From positions 72,389 through 136,388 of the forward strand of contig JAYUGJ010000071.1 in NCBI GenBank assembly GCA_043738425.1: a stretch of DNA of 64,000 nucleotides, written 5' to 3'. The first letter of the stretch is position 1, and each line of letters opens with the position of its first letter. Of this stretch, positions 35,029-45,397 are shown in pieces. Made by a program: the position numbers and the translations under genes. Under the pieces are notes generated by a model that worked only from the letters and a program-made list of their open reading frames with translations, did not search any database and was not told where the DNA came from. The stretch comes from PBB1 sp043738425 (lineage in GTDB: Bacteria > Pseudomonadota > Gammaproteobacteria > Burkholderiales > Burkholderiaceae_C).

Positions 35029-36611
35029 GGGGTGCCTTCCTGCGGCAAATTCAGCTTGGGCACGGTGACGTGGGGCGGCGTAAACGCAGACGCAACTCCC
35101 GCGTGCGGGTTCAACCCGGCCATGCCGAACATCGTCGGGTTCAATTTAGAAACGGCTGCATGCTTTAGCAAAGCGGTGACCGACACGTGCATCACATCGG
35201 TGAATGGTTTGGGGTACACGCCCATCCACAACACGGCGGCGGTGAGCACCGTAAATATCAGCGTTTCGCGCGAGTTCAAATCAGCCAACTCGGCCACGTG
35301 GTGGTTGGCCACTTTGCCGAAGTACACCCGCTTGACCATCCACAGCGTGTAGGCCGCGCCGAACACCAACGCGGTGGCTGCCAACGCACCCAACCACAAG
35401 TTCACCTTGATGGCACCCAAGATGACCATCCATTCGCCGACAAAACCGGCGGTGCCAGGCAAGCCGCAATTGGCCATCGCGAAGAACACCGCAAACGCAG
35501 TGAACACCGGCATCGTGTTGACGACGCCGCCGTAGCTTGCGATTTCACGCGAATGCACCCGGTCGTAGAGCACGCCGATGCACAAGAACATCGCACCCGA
35601 CACGAAGCCGTGCGAAATCATTTGCACCAATGCGCCCGAGGTACCAATTTCATTGAACAGAAAAAAGCCCAGCGTGACGAACCCCATGTGCGCGATAGAT
35701 GAGTAGGCGACCAGCTTTTTCATGTCTTGCTGCACCAGCGCCACCAGACCGATGTAGACCACCGCGATCAGCGACAGCGCGATCACAAACCAGGCGTACT
35801 CATGCGACGCGTCGGGCGTGATGGGCAGCGAAAAGCGCAAGAAACCGTAGCCGCCCAACTTCAGCATGATTGCGGCCAGCACCACCGATCCGCCGGTGGG
35901 TGCCTCCACGTGGGCGTCGGGCAACCAGGTGTGTACCGGCCACATCGGCACCTTGACCGCGAACGCTGCGAAGAAGGCAAAAAACAGCGGCACTTGCGCC
36001 GACATCGGCAGCGGCAACTGGTGCCAGGTCTGTAGATCGAAGCTGCCGCCCGACTTGAAGTACAGGTACATCAGCGCGATCAGCATCAACAGCGAGCCGG
36101 CCAGCGTGTACAAGAAAAACTTGAATGCCGCGTAGACCCGGCGCGGCCCACCCCACACGCCGATGATGATGTACATCGGTATCAGCGTGGCTTCGAAAAA
36201 CACGTAGAACAACAACCCGTCGAGCGAAGCAAACACACCGATCAAGATGCCCGACAGGATCAAAAAAGCACCCATGTACTGGTTCACACGCTCGGTGATT
36301 ACCTCCCAACCGGCCACCACCACCACGATGGTGATGAACGAGGTGAGCAGCACGAACCACACCGAGATGCCGTCGACGCCCAGGTGATAGCGCACGTTGA
36401 AGCGGTCGATCCAGGCAACGCTTTCGACGTATTGCATCTGCGCCGTGCCGATATCGAAACCGGCAATCAGCGGCAGCGTGACCGCAAACGATGCAATCGA
36501 TGCCACGAGCGCCAACCAACGTGCGGTGGTGGCCTGGTCTTCACGGCCCAACGCCAGCAGCGCCGCGCCCGAAAAAATTGGCAACCAAATGGCCAGGCTC
36601 AATAAACCCAT
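35025..36611 (-). CDS. nuoM: NADH-quinone oxidoreductase subunit M
   Basis: A 528-residue proton-pumping antiporter-like subunit. MWPVHTWLPDAHVEAPTGGS and LVQQDMKKLVAYSSIAHMGF carry the conserved membrane Lys/His/Glu positions of the family. ATG 36611. It follows nuoL after 51 bp and overlaps nuoN by four bases. Length is slightly above the usual 490-510. Confidence 0.97.
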   Translation of the reverse strand: MGLLSLAIWLPIFSGAALLALGREDQATTARWLALVASIASFAVTLPLIAGFDIGTAQMQYVESVAWIDRFNVRYHLGVDGISVWFVLLTSFITIVVVVAGWEVITERVNQYMGAFLILSGILIGVFASLDGLLFYVFFEATLIPMYIIIGVWGGPRRVYAAFKFFLYTLAGSLLMLIALMYLYFKSGGSFDLQTWHQLPLPMSAQVPLFFAFFAAFAVKVPMWPVHTWLPDAHVEAPTGGSVVLAAIMLKLGGYGFLRFSLPITPDASHEYAWFVIALSLIAVVYIGLVALVQQDMKKLVAYSSIAHMGFVTLGFFLFNEIGTSGALVQMISHGFVSGAMFLCIGVLYDRVHSREIASYGGVVNTMPVFTAFAVFFAMANCGLPGTAGFVGEWMVILGAIKVNLWLGALAATALVFGAAYTLWMVKRVYFGKVANHHVAELADLNSRETLIFTVLTAAVLWMGVYPKPFTDVMHVSVTALLKHAAVSKLNPTMFGMAGLNPHAGVASAFTPPHVTVPKLNLPQEGTP

Positions 36612-36662
36612 GTTCTTTTTCTCTTTGTGCGTTGCTTCGGAATCCGTGACCTGCGCGGGCGC

Positions 36663-38837
36663 TCAGCGGCCCAACAGGTTGCCCAGATAGGGCCACAGCT
36701 GCCAAGTCATCAATCCCATCAGACCCAGGATCATCACCAACGCGTACCAATACAAATAGCCGGTTTGCAGCCGACGCACGATGCCGGACAAGCCACCGAC
36801 GGCGCTGGCCGAGCCATCGATCAACGCACCGTCGATGAACGCCACGTCACCGCCTTTCCACAAACCGCGGCCCAGCAAGCGGGCACCAGCCGACAACACA
36901 TATTCGTTGAACCAGTCGAGGTAGTACTTGTTTTCGAGCAACGTGACGATGGGCGCGAAGGTGCGCGCAAACCACGCCGGTATGGCCGGCTTCACGCAAT
37001 AGAAAACATAGGCAGTGGCGACGCCGGCCAGCGCCAGCACGAACGGCAACGACGTCAACGCATGCAGCGCCATCGACCACGCGCCGTGGAATTCATGCGC
37101 CAGTTCCTCCATCGCGGGATGGCGTTCGGCGTTGATGAAGACCGAGTCTTTGAACAAATCGCCGAACAGCAAGAAATCGATCGTCAGATAGCCGATGAAG
37201 ACCGACGGAATCGCCAGCAGCACCAGCGGCAGCGTGACCACCCACGGAGATTCATGCGGTGTGTGATCGTGGTGATGATCGTGTCCGTGATCAGCTGCGT
37301 GTGCGCCGGCGTGTGCGTCGGCGTGTACTTGGGTGCGTCCGTTCACCTGCGCGGCCGCAGGCACCTGGCCATGGGCGCCGGGTGCACCGTGCGCGGCGCC
37401 GGCGTCATCGGCATCTGCATCTGCGGCACCGTGCGCGTCGTGCGCCGCTTCTGGCGGATACGGCTTGTCGTGAAACCGCTCGCTGCCGTGGAACACCAAA
37501 AAGTACATGCGGAACGAATAGAACGCGGTGACGAACACGCCCGCGATCACTGCAAAGTAGGCGAACCCCGAGCCCCACAAGTGGCTGGCGTGCACCGCCT
37601 CGATGATGCTGTCTTTCGAATAAAACCCCGAAAAAAGCGGCGTGCCGATCAGCGCCAATGAACCGAGCAGCGAGGTCAACCAGGTGATCGGCATGTACTT
37701 GCGCAGACCACCCATGTTGCGGATGTCCTGGTCATGGTGCATGCCGATGATCACCGAGCCAGCTGCCAGAAACAGCAGCGCCTTGAAGAACGCGTGGGTC
37801 ATCAGGTGGAACACCGCGACCGAATACGCCGACGCACCGAGGGCCACCGTCATGTAGCCGAGCTGTGACAGCGTCGAATACGCGACCACGCGCTTGATGT
37901 CGTTTTGGATGATGCCGAGAAAGCCCATGAACAGCGCAGTGATGGCACCGATCACCATGACCACGCTGAGCGCGGTGTCCGACAGCTCGAACAGCGGGCT
38001 CATGCGGGTCACCATGAAGATGCCGGCGGTGACCATCGTGGCCGCGTGAATCAGCGCCGAAATGGGCGTCGGGCCTTCCATCGAATCGGGCAGCCACACA
38101 TGCAACGGGAACTGCGCACTCTTGCCCATGGCACCAATGAACAGGCAAATACACACCACCGTTATCAGCATCCACTCGGTGCCTGGCAGTGTTAACTTGG
38201 CCAACGCGTCGGCCTTGGCAAACGCTTCGGTGTAGTTCAAGGTGTCGGCATGCGCGACGATCAATCCGATGCCCAGAATGAAGCCGAAGTCACCGACGCG
38301 GTTGACCAAAAACGCCTTCATGTTGGCGGCGATGGCGGTCGGCTTGGTGTAATAAAAACCGATCAACAGATACGACACCAGACCCACCGCTTCCCAGCCG
38401 AAAAACAGCTGCAGCATGTTGTTGCTCATGACCAGCATCAGCATGGAAAAAGTGAACAGCGAGATGTAGCTGAAAAAGCGCTGGTAACCGTCTTCTTCGG
38501 CCATGTAGCCGATGGTGTAGATGTGCACCATCAGCGATACGAAGGTGACCACGCACATCATCATTGCGGTCAGGCCGTCGATGAGGAAACCGACCTCCAT
38601 CTTCAACGCACCAAGCTGCATCCATTCATAGACGGTGGCGTTGTAGTGCGCGCCGTCGTAGACGACCGCTTTCAGCGTGTAGGCCGACAACACAAAGGCA
38701 ATAAACACGCCCACGATCGTGACCATGTGCGCGCCGCGGCGACCCACCTGCCTGCCGAACAAACCGGCCACGATGGAACCGACCAGTGGTGCCAACGGCA
38801 CCGCCAACAGCAAGGTTTGAGAAAGTTGTGCGGACAT
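36663..38837 (-). CDS. nuoL: NADH-quinone oxidoreductase subunit L with expanded His-rich loop
   Basis: The distal antiporter-like subunit of complex I, 724 residues. The core (FPLHVWLPDSMEGPTPISAL, DIKRVVAYSTLSQLGYM) is normal. Between about residues 450 and 525 a loop rich in Ala, Asp and His (ending ADHGHDHHHDHTPHESPW) is much longer than the short His-rich loop usually seen there. Its DNA includes 12-bp repeats (GCGTGTGCGCCG near 37297). The frame is intact and the C-terminal amphipathic helix region follows, so the protein is probably functional. Confidence 0.96.
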   Translation of the reverse strand: MSAQLSQTLLLAVPLAPLVGSIVAGLFGRQVGRRGAHMVTIVGVFIAFVLSAYTLKAVVYDGAHYNATVYEWMQLGALKMEVGFLIDGLTAMMMCVVTFVSLMVHIYTIGYMAEEDGYQRFFSYISLFTFSMLMLVMSNNMLQLFFGWEAVGLVSYLLIGFYYTKPTAIAANMKAFLVNRVGDFGFILGIGLIVAHADTLNYTEAFAKADALAKLTLPGTEWMLITVVCICLFIGAMGKSAQFPLHVWLPDSMEGPTPISALIHAATMVTAGIFMVTRMSPLFELSDTALSVVMVIGAITALFMGFLGIIQNDIKRVVAYSTLSQLGYMTVALGASAYSVAVFHLMTHAFFKALLFLAAGSVIIGMHHDQDIRNMGGLRKYMPITWLTSLLGSLALIGTPLFSGFYSKDSIIEAVHASHLWGSGFAYFAVIAGVFVTAFYSFRMYFLVFHGSERFHDKPYPPEAAHDAHGAADADADDAGAAHGAPGAHGQVPAAAQVNGRTQVHADAHAGAHAADHGHDHHHDHTPHESPWVVTLPLVLLAIPSVFIGYLTIDFLLFGDLFKDSVFINAERHPAMEELAHEFHGAWSMALHALTSLPFVLALAGVATAYVFYCVKPAIPAWFARTFAPIVTLLENKYYLDWFNEYVLSAGARLLGRGLWKGGDVAFIDGALIDGSASAVGGLSGIVRRLQTGYLYWYALVMILGLMGLMTWQLWPYLGNLLGR

Positions 38838-38878
38838 GGCGGGTACGGGCTGGCGTGGTGGGTGGTGGTGTGGTGCGA

Positions 38879-39205
38879 TCAGCCTTTGAGGCTGTCCAAC
38901 TCATCCACATTGATCGAAGCACGGTTGCGGAACAAGACCACCAAAATCGCCAAACCGATCGCCGACTCGGCCGCCGCGACGGTGAGGATGAAGAACACGA
39001 ACACCTGCCCCGCCATGTCGCCGAGGTAATGCGAGAACGCGACGAAGTTCAGGTTCACCGCGAGCAGCATCAACTCGATCGCCATCAACAGCACGATCAA
39101 GTTCTTGCGATTCAAAAAGATGCCGATAACCGACAGCGCAAACAAAATCGCGCCGACCGATAGAAAGTGACCGAGGGTGATCGGTCCGGACCACAAGGCG
39201 CTCAT
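38879..39205 (-). CDS. nuoK: NADH-quinone oxidoreductase subunit K
   Basis: A 108-residue membrane subunit with three helices. The conserved glutamates are in LLMAIELMLLAVNLNF and VAAAESAIGLAI. ATG 39205 overlaps the nuoJ stop by four bases (ATGA). The few extra N-terminal residues compared with the usual 101 come from MSALWSGPITLGH. Confidence 0.96.
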   Translation of the reverse strand: MSALWSGPITLGHFLSVGAILFALSVIGIFLNRKNLIVLLMAIELMLLAVNLNFVAFSHYLGDMAGQVFVFFILTVAAAESAIGLAILVVLFRNRASINVDELDSLKG

Positions 39206-39837
39206 GGCTGTTCTCCGGCAACGGGCGGCGAATCGTTGCGCTCGACCGTCGGTTTCATTTTCACCAGGCGCACGCGGTCGACCTTCTTCGCTTTGACCTG
39301 CTCGGACGCGTCGGTGTGTTTAGTGTCTTTGCGCTTGCGCAGCGTCAATGCGATGGCGGCGATGATGGCCACCAACAGCAACACGGCCGCAATTTGCAGC
39401 GGGTACAGGTAGTGGGTGTAGATCTCGATGCCCAGCATCTTGGTGTTGCCCAGCTTCAAGTCGGCAGCATCGGGCGTGGGCGCAGTCGGCAGGTTGAAAC
39501 CGGGAATCAGCACCGCGGCCATCTCAAGCGCAATGACGCAGCCGACCAAACCGGCGACCGGCGCATGCGTCCAAAAACCGGCGCGCAGCGTGTCGGGGTT
39601 GATGTCCAGCATCATCACAACGAACAAAAACAGCACCATCACTGCGCCGACGTACACCAGGATCAGCGCGATGGCCAGGAACTCAGCGCGCAGCAGCGTC
39701 CACACGCACGACGCCGAGAAAAAAGCCAACACCAAATACAGCGCGGCGTTGACCGGACTGCGCGCCGTGATGACGCGCAAACCTGCGAACAGCATCACCG
39801 CAGAGAACAAGTAGAAAAGCGCAGGGGTTGTGGTCAT
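39202..39837 (-). CDS. nuoJ: NADH-quinone oxidoreductase subunit J
   Basis: A 211-residue membrane subunit with five helices (FYLFSAVMLFAGLRVITARS, ILVYVGAVMVLFLFVVMMLD with the conserved pi-bulge Tyr/Gly). The C-terminal cytosolic tail is charged. It overlaps nuoK. The 136-bp gap upstream to nuoI (39838-39973) holds no gene. Confidence 0.95.
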   Translation of the reverse strand: MTTTPALFYLFSAVMLFAGLRVITARSPVNAALYLVLAFFSASCVWTLLRAEFLAIALILVYVGAVMVLFLFVVMMLDINPDTLRAGFWTHAPVAGLVGCVIALEMAAVLIPGFNLPTAPTPDAADLKLGNTKMLGIEIYTHYLYPLQIAAVLLLVAIIAAIALTLRKRKDTKHTDASEQVKAKKVDRVRLVKMKPTVERNDSPPVAGEQP

Positions 39838-39973
39838 GGTATTTTTTTAACTCGTCCGTATTCGCCGTGTTCGCCGAGCGCGGCACCGACGACTCGTGGG
39901 CTGAGTCGCAGGCAGCGTGGTGGGCAAACAGGCGAGCGGCACTCGCGGGGGAGGACACCAGAACGGCGTGGCC

Positions 39974-40471
39974 TCAGCGGTATCGAGCGTCAGCTTCTTT
40001 GTTGGCTGCGATTTCGGGTTCGTAGCGGTCGCCGACCGCCAGCAACATGTCTTTGGTGAAATACAGGTCACCGCGTTTTTCGCCGTGATATTCGAAGATG
40101 TGGGTTTCAACGATCGAGTCGACCGGGCAGCTTTCTTCGCAGAACCCACAAAAGATGCATTTGGTCAAATCGATGTCGTAGCGGGTGGTGCGGCGCGAAC
40201 CGTCGTCTCGCACTTCCGATTCGATGGTGATCGCCATCGCCGGGCATACCGCTTCGCACAACTTGCAGGCGATACAGCGTTCTTCGCCGTTCTCATAACG
40301 GCGCAGTGCGTGCAAACCTCGAAAGCGCGGGCTTTGCGGGGTTTTTTCTTCGGGAAATTGCACCGTGATCTTGCGCTGAAAAAAGTGGCGACCGGTCAGC
40401 TTGAAGCCTTTCAGCAGCTCGAGCAGCAAGAAGCTGGAGACGAAGTCTTTGATCGGTGTGGCAACGCTCAT
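39974..40471 (-). CDS. nuoI: NADH-quinone oxidoreductase subunit I
   Basis: A 165-residue peripheral-arm subunit carrying clusters N6a and N6b. The two ferredoxin motifs are CIACKLCEAVCP and CIFCGFCEESCP. The start ATG 40471 has a strong AAGGAGG site; a GTG one codon upstream is less likely. It links the electron path from NuoG to NuoB. Confidence 0.97.
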   Translation of the reverse strand: MSVATPIKDFVSSFLLLELLKGFKLTGRHFFQRKITVQFPEEKTPQSPRFRGLHALRRYENGEERCIACKLCEAVCPAMAITIESEVRDDGSRRTTRYDIDLTKCIFCGFCEESCPVDSIVETHIFEYHGEKRGDLYFTKDMLLAVGDRYEPEIAANKEADARYR

Positions 40472-40481
40472 CACGGCCTCC

Positions 40482-41588
40482 TTAGTTCCAGATGTTCCAC
40501 GGCGACTGGATCCACAGCCCCACCACTACCAGCCACACCAGCGTCAGCGGAATGAAAATCTTCCAGCCCAAACGCATGATTTGGTCGTAGCGGTAGCGCG
40601 GAAAACTGGCGCGCACCCACAGGAACAAGGTGCAGATCACGAACGTTTTGGCGAACAACCAAAACCAGTTCCACAACCACATCGACTGCACGATCCAGTC
40701 GGGCGTGGTCAGACCGAACGCAGCGAAAGAAATCGGCGACAACCAGCCACCAAGAAACATGACGCAGGCCAGCGTCGACACCAAAATAATGTTCGCGTAT
40801 TCGGCCAAAAAGAACATGGCGAACGCCATGCCCGAGTACTCAACCATGTGCCCGGCGACGATTTCGGATTCGCCTTCGACCACGTCGAACGGATGGCGGT
40901 TCGTCTCGGCGATGCCGGCAATCACGTAGACCACAAAAATAGGGAACAGCGGCAACCAATTCCAGCTCAACAGCGACACGCCGTGCGCTGCAAACCAGCC
41001 GCGGCCTTGCTGCTGCACGATGTCGGTCATGTTCAAGCTGGCCGACACCATCAGCACCACCACCAGGCAAAAGCCCATCGCGATTTCGTAGCTGACCATT
41101 TGCGCCGATGCGCGCAGCGCACCCAGAAATGCATATTTCGAGTTCGACGCCCAGCCCGCGATGATGACGCCGTAGACCTCCATCGAGGTGATGGCCATCA
41201 GGAACAACAAGCCGGCGTTGATGTTGGCCAGCGCCGCATCCGGCCCGAAAGGCACCACCGCCCACGCCGCCAGCGCCGGCATGATCGTCATCACCGGGCC
41301 CAGAAAAAACAAGCCCTTGTTGGCCGCGGTCGGCACGATGATTTCTTTGAACATCAGCTTGACCGCGTCGGCGATCGGCTGCAACAAACCCAACGGGCCG
41401 ACACGGTTCGGGCCCGGTCGCACCTGCGTCCACGCGATGGCCTTGCGCTCCCACAACGTGAGGTAGGCCACGCACAACATCAGCGGCACCACCAGCGCGA
41501 CGATCTTGATCAGACTCCAGGCGAACGGCCAGGCGCTGCCCAGCACCGAGCCGCCGAAGGTGTTGACGCTTTCCAGGCTCTCAACCAT
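40482..41588 (-). CDS. nuoH: NADH-quinone oxidoreductase subunit H
   Basis: A 368-residue membrane subunit forming part of the quinone chamber. Landmarks include WERKAIAWTQVRPGPNRVGP, EIIVPTAANKGLFFLGPV and AETNRHPFDVVEGESEIVAG. It lies 10 bp upstream of the nuoI start and 8 bp after nuoG. Confidence 0.97.
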   Translation of the reverse strand: MVESLESVNTFGGSVLGSAWPFAWSLIKIVALVVPLMLCVAYLTLWERKAIAWTQVRPGPNRVGPLGLLQPIADAVKLMFKEIIVPTAANKGLFFLGPVMTIMPALAAWAVVPFGPDAALANINAGLLFLMAITSMEVYGVIIAGWASNSKYAFLGALRASAQMVSYEIAMGFCLVVVLMVSASLNMTDIVQQQGRGWFAAHGVSLLSWNWLPLFPIFVVYVIAGIAETNRHPFDVVEGESEIVAGHMVEYSGMAFAMFFLAEYANIILVSTLACVMFLGGWLSPISFAAFGLTTPDWIVQSMWLWNWFWLFAKTFVICTLFLWVRASFPRYRYDQIMRLGWKIFIPLTLVWLVVVGLWIQSPWNIWN

Positions 41589-41596
41589 GTGCGACC

Positions 41597-43990
41597 TCAG
41601 ACCCGCTCAACGGTGATGGCACCAAACATCGCACCCAACGTGCGGCTGTGCGCGCCACCGGACGACACGCGCACCGCATTGGCAGCCAAAGTGGCGTCCA
41701 GCCGCGCGGGCAATTGCGCCGAAGCGGCACCTTGCGACACCCGCACGATGGCACCGTCTTGCAAACCGAGCTGCGCCCACAAACCGGTCGGAATGCCGAC
41801 TGCGACCGCGCGCGCATCGGCGGTCAGTTGCAGCGATGTGGCGCGGCGCACCAGCGCATCGGTCTCGTAAATCGGCACATCAGCAATGCGTTCGAAACCG
41901 GTCGCGGCCGTGCCGTTGCCCGCAAGCAATTGCAAGCGTTCGGCAGGCACCGCAACCAAGTTGCTCAAGCGGCCCGCGGTGCGTGCAGCGATGTCGGCAA
42001 CCTCGCCCAACGCGTCGGTGCGTACCTGTTCAGAGGTTTCGAAATCGAAGCCCGGCAGGCTGAGCATGTTGCCCAACACGCGCAACACTTTCCACGCTGG
42101 GCGGGCCTCACCCAACGGTTTGACGACTCCGTGGAAACTTTGGGCCGTGCCCTCGGCATTGACAAAGGTGCCGGAGGTTTCAGTGAACGGCGTGATCGGC
42201 AACAGCACGTCTGCGTAGTCGAGCGCGGCGTCGCGAAACGAGGTCAACGCGACCACCATCTCGGCACCTTGCATGGCAGCGACGGCAGCCGACGGGTTGG
42301 CCGCATCGCGGTCGGGCTCGAGGTTGAGCAGCAGACAGGCTTTCAACGCGCCGACCGCACTCGGCGAGGCACCCAGCATGGCGGCCGCGTTGAGGCCACC
42401 GCAACCCGGCTGCGCCGCCACCAATTGCGCCCCAACGGTATTGGCCGCGGCACCCAGGTCACCGACCGACGCGCCGACTTGCTCGCCGATCCAGTTCGCA
42501 AGCGCCATCAGCTGCGTTGCCGCCGGATGCTGCAACGCAGCGTTGCCGAGCAATATCGCCTTGTTTTCGCGCGTCATCATCGATGCGGCAATGGCCTGCG
42601 CCTCGGTGCCAGGCACGACGCCCACGCCGACCATCGCCGGCGGTGCGATCTGCTTCGTTTCAGCCACGGCAGCAGCAATTTCCGCCAGCGCGCGCACCCA
42701 ACCGCTTGGTGCCACTGTCAGCTGGGTGGCCATCGGCATCAGCCAGTCGTCATGCACCGCATTCACACTGTGGATGCGCGAACCGCGGCGTGCGGCCTGG
42801 CGCAAACGTTGTGCAAACAACGGGTGGTCTTTGCGCAAAAACGAGCCAATGACCAGCACGCGGTGCAGCGTCGACAAAGACGCAATCGGCGCGCCGAGCC
42901 AACGCACCGGCGCAGCGTCAGACACAGCCGAATCGGCCGAAAAATCAGACTGGCGGACTCGGTGGTCGATGTTGTCGCTGCCGATGCCGCGGACCAATTT
43001 GGCCAGCAGATGCAGCTCTTCGACGGTGCTGTGCGCAGAGCCCAACGCGCCGATGCGCTCGGCCCCGTGCTCGGCTTTGATTTGCGCCAAGCCGGTGGCC
43101 ACATATTGAAGCGCGGCGGTCCAGTCGACCGGCTTCCATTCGCCGCCTTGTTTGATCATCGGCGTGGTCAAGCGATGTTCGCTGTTGACCGCCTCATACG
43201 AAAAACGGTCGCGGTCGGCAATCCAGCATTCATTGACCGCTTCGTTTTCCAGCGGCACCACGCGCATCACTTTGTTGGCCTTGACCTGAACGATCAGGTT
43301 GCTGCCGGTGCTGTCATGCGGCGACACCGACTTGCGGCGTGACAGCTCCCAGGTGCGTGCGCTGTAGCGAAACGGTTTGCTGGTCAGTGCGCCGACCGGG
43401 CACACGTCGATCATGTTGCCCGACAGCTCCGAGTCGATGGTGTCGCCGACCACGGTGGTTATTTCGGCGTGCTCACCGCGGTGGATCATGCCCAGCTCCA
43501 TCACGCCGGCAACCTCTTGGCCGAAGCGCACGCAGCGTGTGCAGTGGATACAGCGGCTCATCTCCTGCATCGACACCAGCGGGCCGACGTCTTTGTGGAA
43601 CACCACGCGTTTTTCTTCGTGGTAGCGCGAGGTAGAGCCGCCATAACCGACGGCCAGGTCTTGCAGCTGGCACTCACCGCCCTGGTCACAAATCGGGCAA
43701 TCCAGCGGATGGTTGATGAGCAGAAACTCCATCACCGACTGCTGCGCTTGCAGTGCCTTCGCGCTTTTCGTGCGCACGATCATGCCTTGCGTGACCGGCG
43801 TGGCGCAGGCGGGCATCGGCTTCGGCGCTTTTTCCACATCGACCAGACACATGCGGCAGTTGGCCGCGATGCTGAGCTTCTTGTGATAGCAAAAATGCGG
43901 AATGTAGGTGCCCGCCTTGTCGGCTGCATGCATCACCATGCTGCCTTCGGCGATCTCGACCTTTTTGCCGTCTAGTTCAATTTCAATCAT
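41597..43990 (-). CDS. nuoG: NADH-quinone oxidoreductase subunit G
   Basis: A 797-residue peripheral subunit with the N-terminal [2Fe-2S] domain (CYHKKLSIAANCRMC), the His-ligated cluster region (HCTRCVRFGQEV) and a C-terminal molybdopterin-oxidoreductase-like domain that binds no cofactor. Length and order fit Burkholderiales NuoG. It follows nuoF after 45 bp. Confidence 0.96.
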   Translation of the reverse strand: MIEIELDGKKVEIAEGSMVMHAADKAGTYIPHFCYHKKLSIAANCRMCLVDVEKAPKPMPACATPVTQGMIVRTKSAKALQAQQSVMEFLLINHPLDCPICDQGGECQLQDLAVGYGGSTSRYHEEKRVVFHKDVGPLVSMQEMSRCIHCTRCVRFGQEVAGVMELGMIHRGEHAEITTVVGDTIDSELSGNMIDVCPVGALTSKPFRYSARTWELSRRKSVSPHDSTGSNLIVQVKANKVMRVVPLENEAVNECWIADRDRFSYEAVNSEHRLTTPMIKQGGEWKPVDWTAALQYVATGLAQIKAEHGAERIGALGSAHSTVEELHLLAKLVRGIGSDNIDHRVRQSDFSADSAVSDAAPVRWLGAPIASLSTLHRVLVIGSFLRKDHPLFAQRLRQAARRGSRIHSVNAVHDDWLMPMATQLTVAPSGWVRALAEIAAAVAETKQIAPPAMVGVGVVPGTEAQAIAASMMTRENKAILLGNAALQHPAATQLMALANWIGEQVGASVGDLGAAANTVGAQLVAAQPGCGGLNAAAMLGASPSAVGALKACLLLNLEPDRDAANPSAAVAAMQGAEMVVALTSFRDAALDYADVLLPITPFTETSGTFVNAEGTAQSFHGVVKPLGEARPAWKVLRVLGNMLSLPGFDFETSEQVRTDALGEVADIAARTAGRLSNLVAVPAERLQLLAGNGTAATGFERIADVPIYETDALVRRATSLQLTADARAVAVGIPTGLWAQLGLQDGAIVRVSQGAASAQLPARLDATLAANAVRVSSGGAHSRTLGAMFGAITVERV

Positions 43991-44035
43991 GGCGTAGTCA
44001 AAAGGCCCAAAGCAATGGCATGCAGACGCGGCGTC

Positions 44036-45379
44036 TTATACATATGCCGGCACCACACACGACTTGTGTTCCACATGGTGAACAAACTCTGCGCGGAAAT
44101 GTTTGATCATGGCGCGCACCGGCATCGCAGCCGCATCGCCCAGCGCACAAATCGTGCGGCCCTGGATGTTGTCGGCCACCGAGTTCAGCAAGTCGATGTC
44201 TTCCATCTTGCCGTGGCCGTGCTCTATGCGGTCGACCATGCGGTGCAACCAGCCCGTGCCCTCGCGACAAGGCGTGCACTGGCCGCAGCTTTCGTGGGTG
44301 TAGAAGTAGCTCAGCCGCAGCAAACTCTTGACCATGCACCGGCTGTCGTCGAGCACGATCACCGCGCCGGAACCAAGCATCGAACCGGCCTTGGCGATGC
44401 TGTCGTAGTCCATCGTTACGTCCATCATCGTGGCGGCAGTCAACACCGGTGCTGACGAGCCGCCAGGAATGACCGCTTTCAACTTGCGGCCGGTGCGCAC
44501 GCCGCCAGCAAGCTCGAGCAGCTTCGGAAACGGCGTGCCGAGCGGCACTTCGAAGTTACCCGGCCGCTCTACGTCGCCAGACACCGAGTAAATCTTGGTG
44601 CCGCCGTTGTTGGGCTTGCCGACTTCGAGGTATGGCTGGCCGCCGTTGCGAATGATCCACGGCACCGCCGCAAAGGTTTCGGTGTTGTTGATGGTGGTCG
44701 GTTTGCCATACAAACCGTAGCTGGCGGGGAACGGCGGCTTGTACCGCGGCTGGCCTTTTTTCCCCTCGAGCGACTCAAGCATCGCGGTTTCTTCGCCACA
44801 AATGTAGGCACCGAAGCCGTGGGCGGCGTGCAGCTGGAAGTTGAATGCCGAGCCCATGATCTTGTCGCCGAGGAAGCCGGCAGCACGGGCTTCATCGAGT
44901 GCAATTTCAAAGCGCTCGTAGGCATCGAAAATTTCACCGTGGATGTAGTTGTAGCCCACGCTGATGCCCATCGCGTACGCCGCGATCGCCATGCCTTCGA
45001 TCACGATGTGCGGGTTGAACATCAAGATATCGCGGTCTTTGCAGGTGCCAGGTTCGCCTTCGTCCGAATTGCAGGCTAAATACTTGGCACCCGGAAACAT
45101 GCGGGGCATGAAGCTCCACTTCAAGCCGGTCGGAAATCCCGCACCACCCCGGCCACGCAAACCCGACAGCTTGACTTCAGCAATCACCTGCTCGGCCGTC
45201 ATGCCTTCGCCGCCGTCTAAGCCCAGGATCTTGCGCAACGCCTGGTAGCCGCCACGCGCCACGTAGTCGGTCAAACCCCAGTTGCGGCCATTGAGATCGG
45301 CAAATATTTGCGCACCCAAGTGGCGGCCGTGAAAGCAGGTGGTCGAGCCGTCGGTTTGAAATTGAGAAAGGTCAAGCAT
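44036..45379 (-). CDS. nuoF: NADH-quinone oxidoreductase subunit F (NADH/FMN-binding)
   Basis: A 447-residue flavoprotein that oxidises NADH. The Gly-rich NADH/FMN motifs are GRGGAGFPTGLKW, CNSDEGEPGTCKDRDI and YICGEETAMLESLEG. The [4Fe-4S] N3 ligands lie in ESCGQCTPCREGTGW with the distant Cys in GRTICALGDA. Secure call. Confidence 0.97.
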   Translation of the reverse strand: MLDLSQFQTDGSTTCFHGRHLGAQIFADLNGRNWGLTDYVARGGYQALRKILGLDGGEGMTAEQVIAEVKLSGLRGRGGAGFPTGLKWSFMPRMFPGAKYLACNSDEGEPGTCKDRDILMFNPHIVIEGMAIAAYAMGISVGYNYIHGEIFDAYERFEIALDEARAAGFLGDKIMGSAFNFQLHAAHGFGAYICGEETAMLESLEGKKGQPRYKPPFPASYGLYGKPTTINNTETFAAVPWIIRNGGQPYLEVGKPNNGGTKIYSVSGDVERPGNFEVPLGTPFPKLLELAGGVRTGRKLKAVIPGGSSAPVLTAATMMDVTMDYDSIAKAGSMLGSGAVIVLDDSRCMVKSLLRLSYFYTHESCGQCTPCREGTGWLHRMVDRIEHGHGKMEDIDLLNSVADNIQGRTICALGDAAAMPVRAMIKHFRAEFVHHVEHKSCVVPAYV

Positions 45380-45397
45380 GCGTAGCCCCTGAACTGC

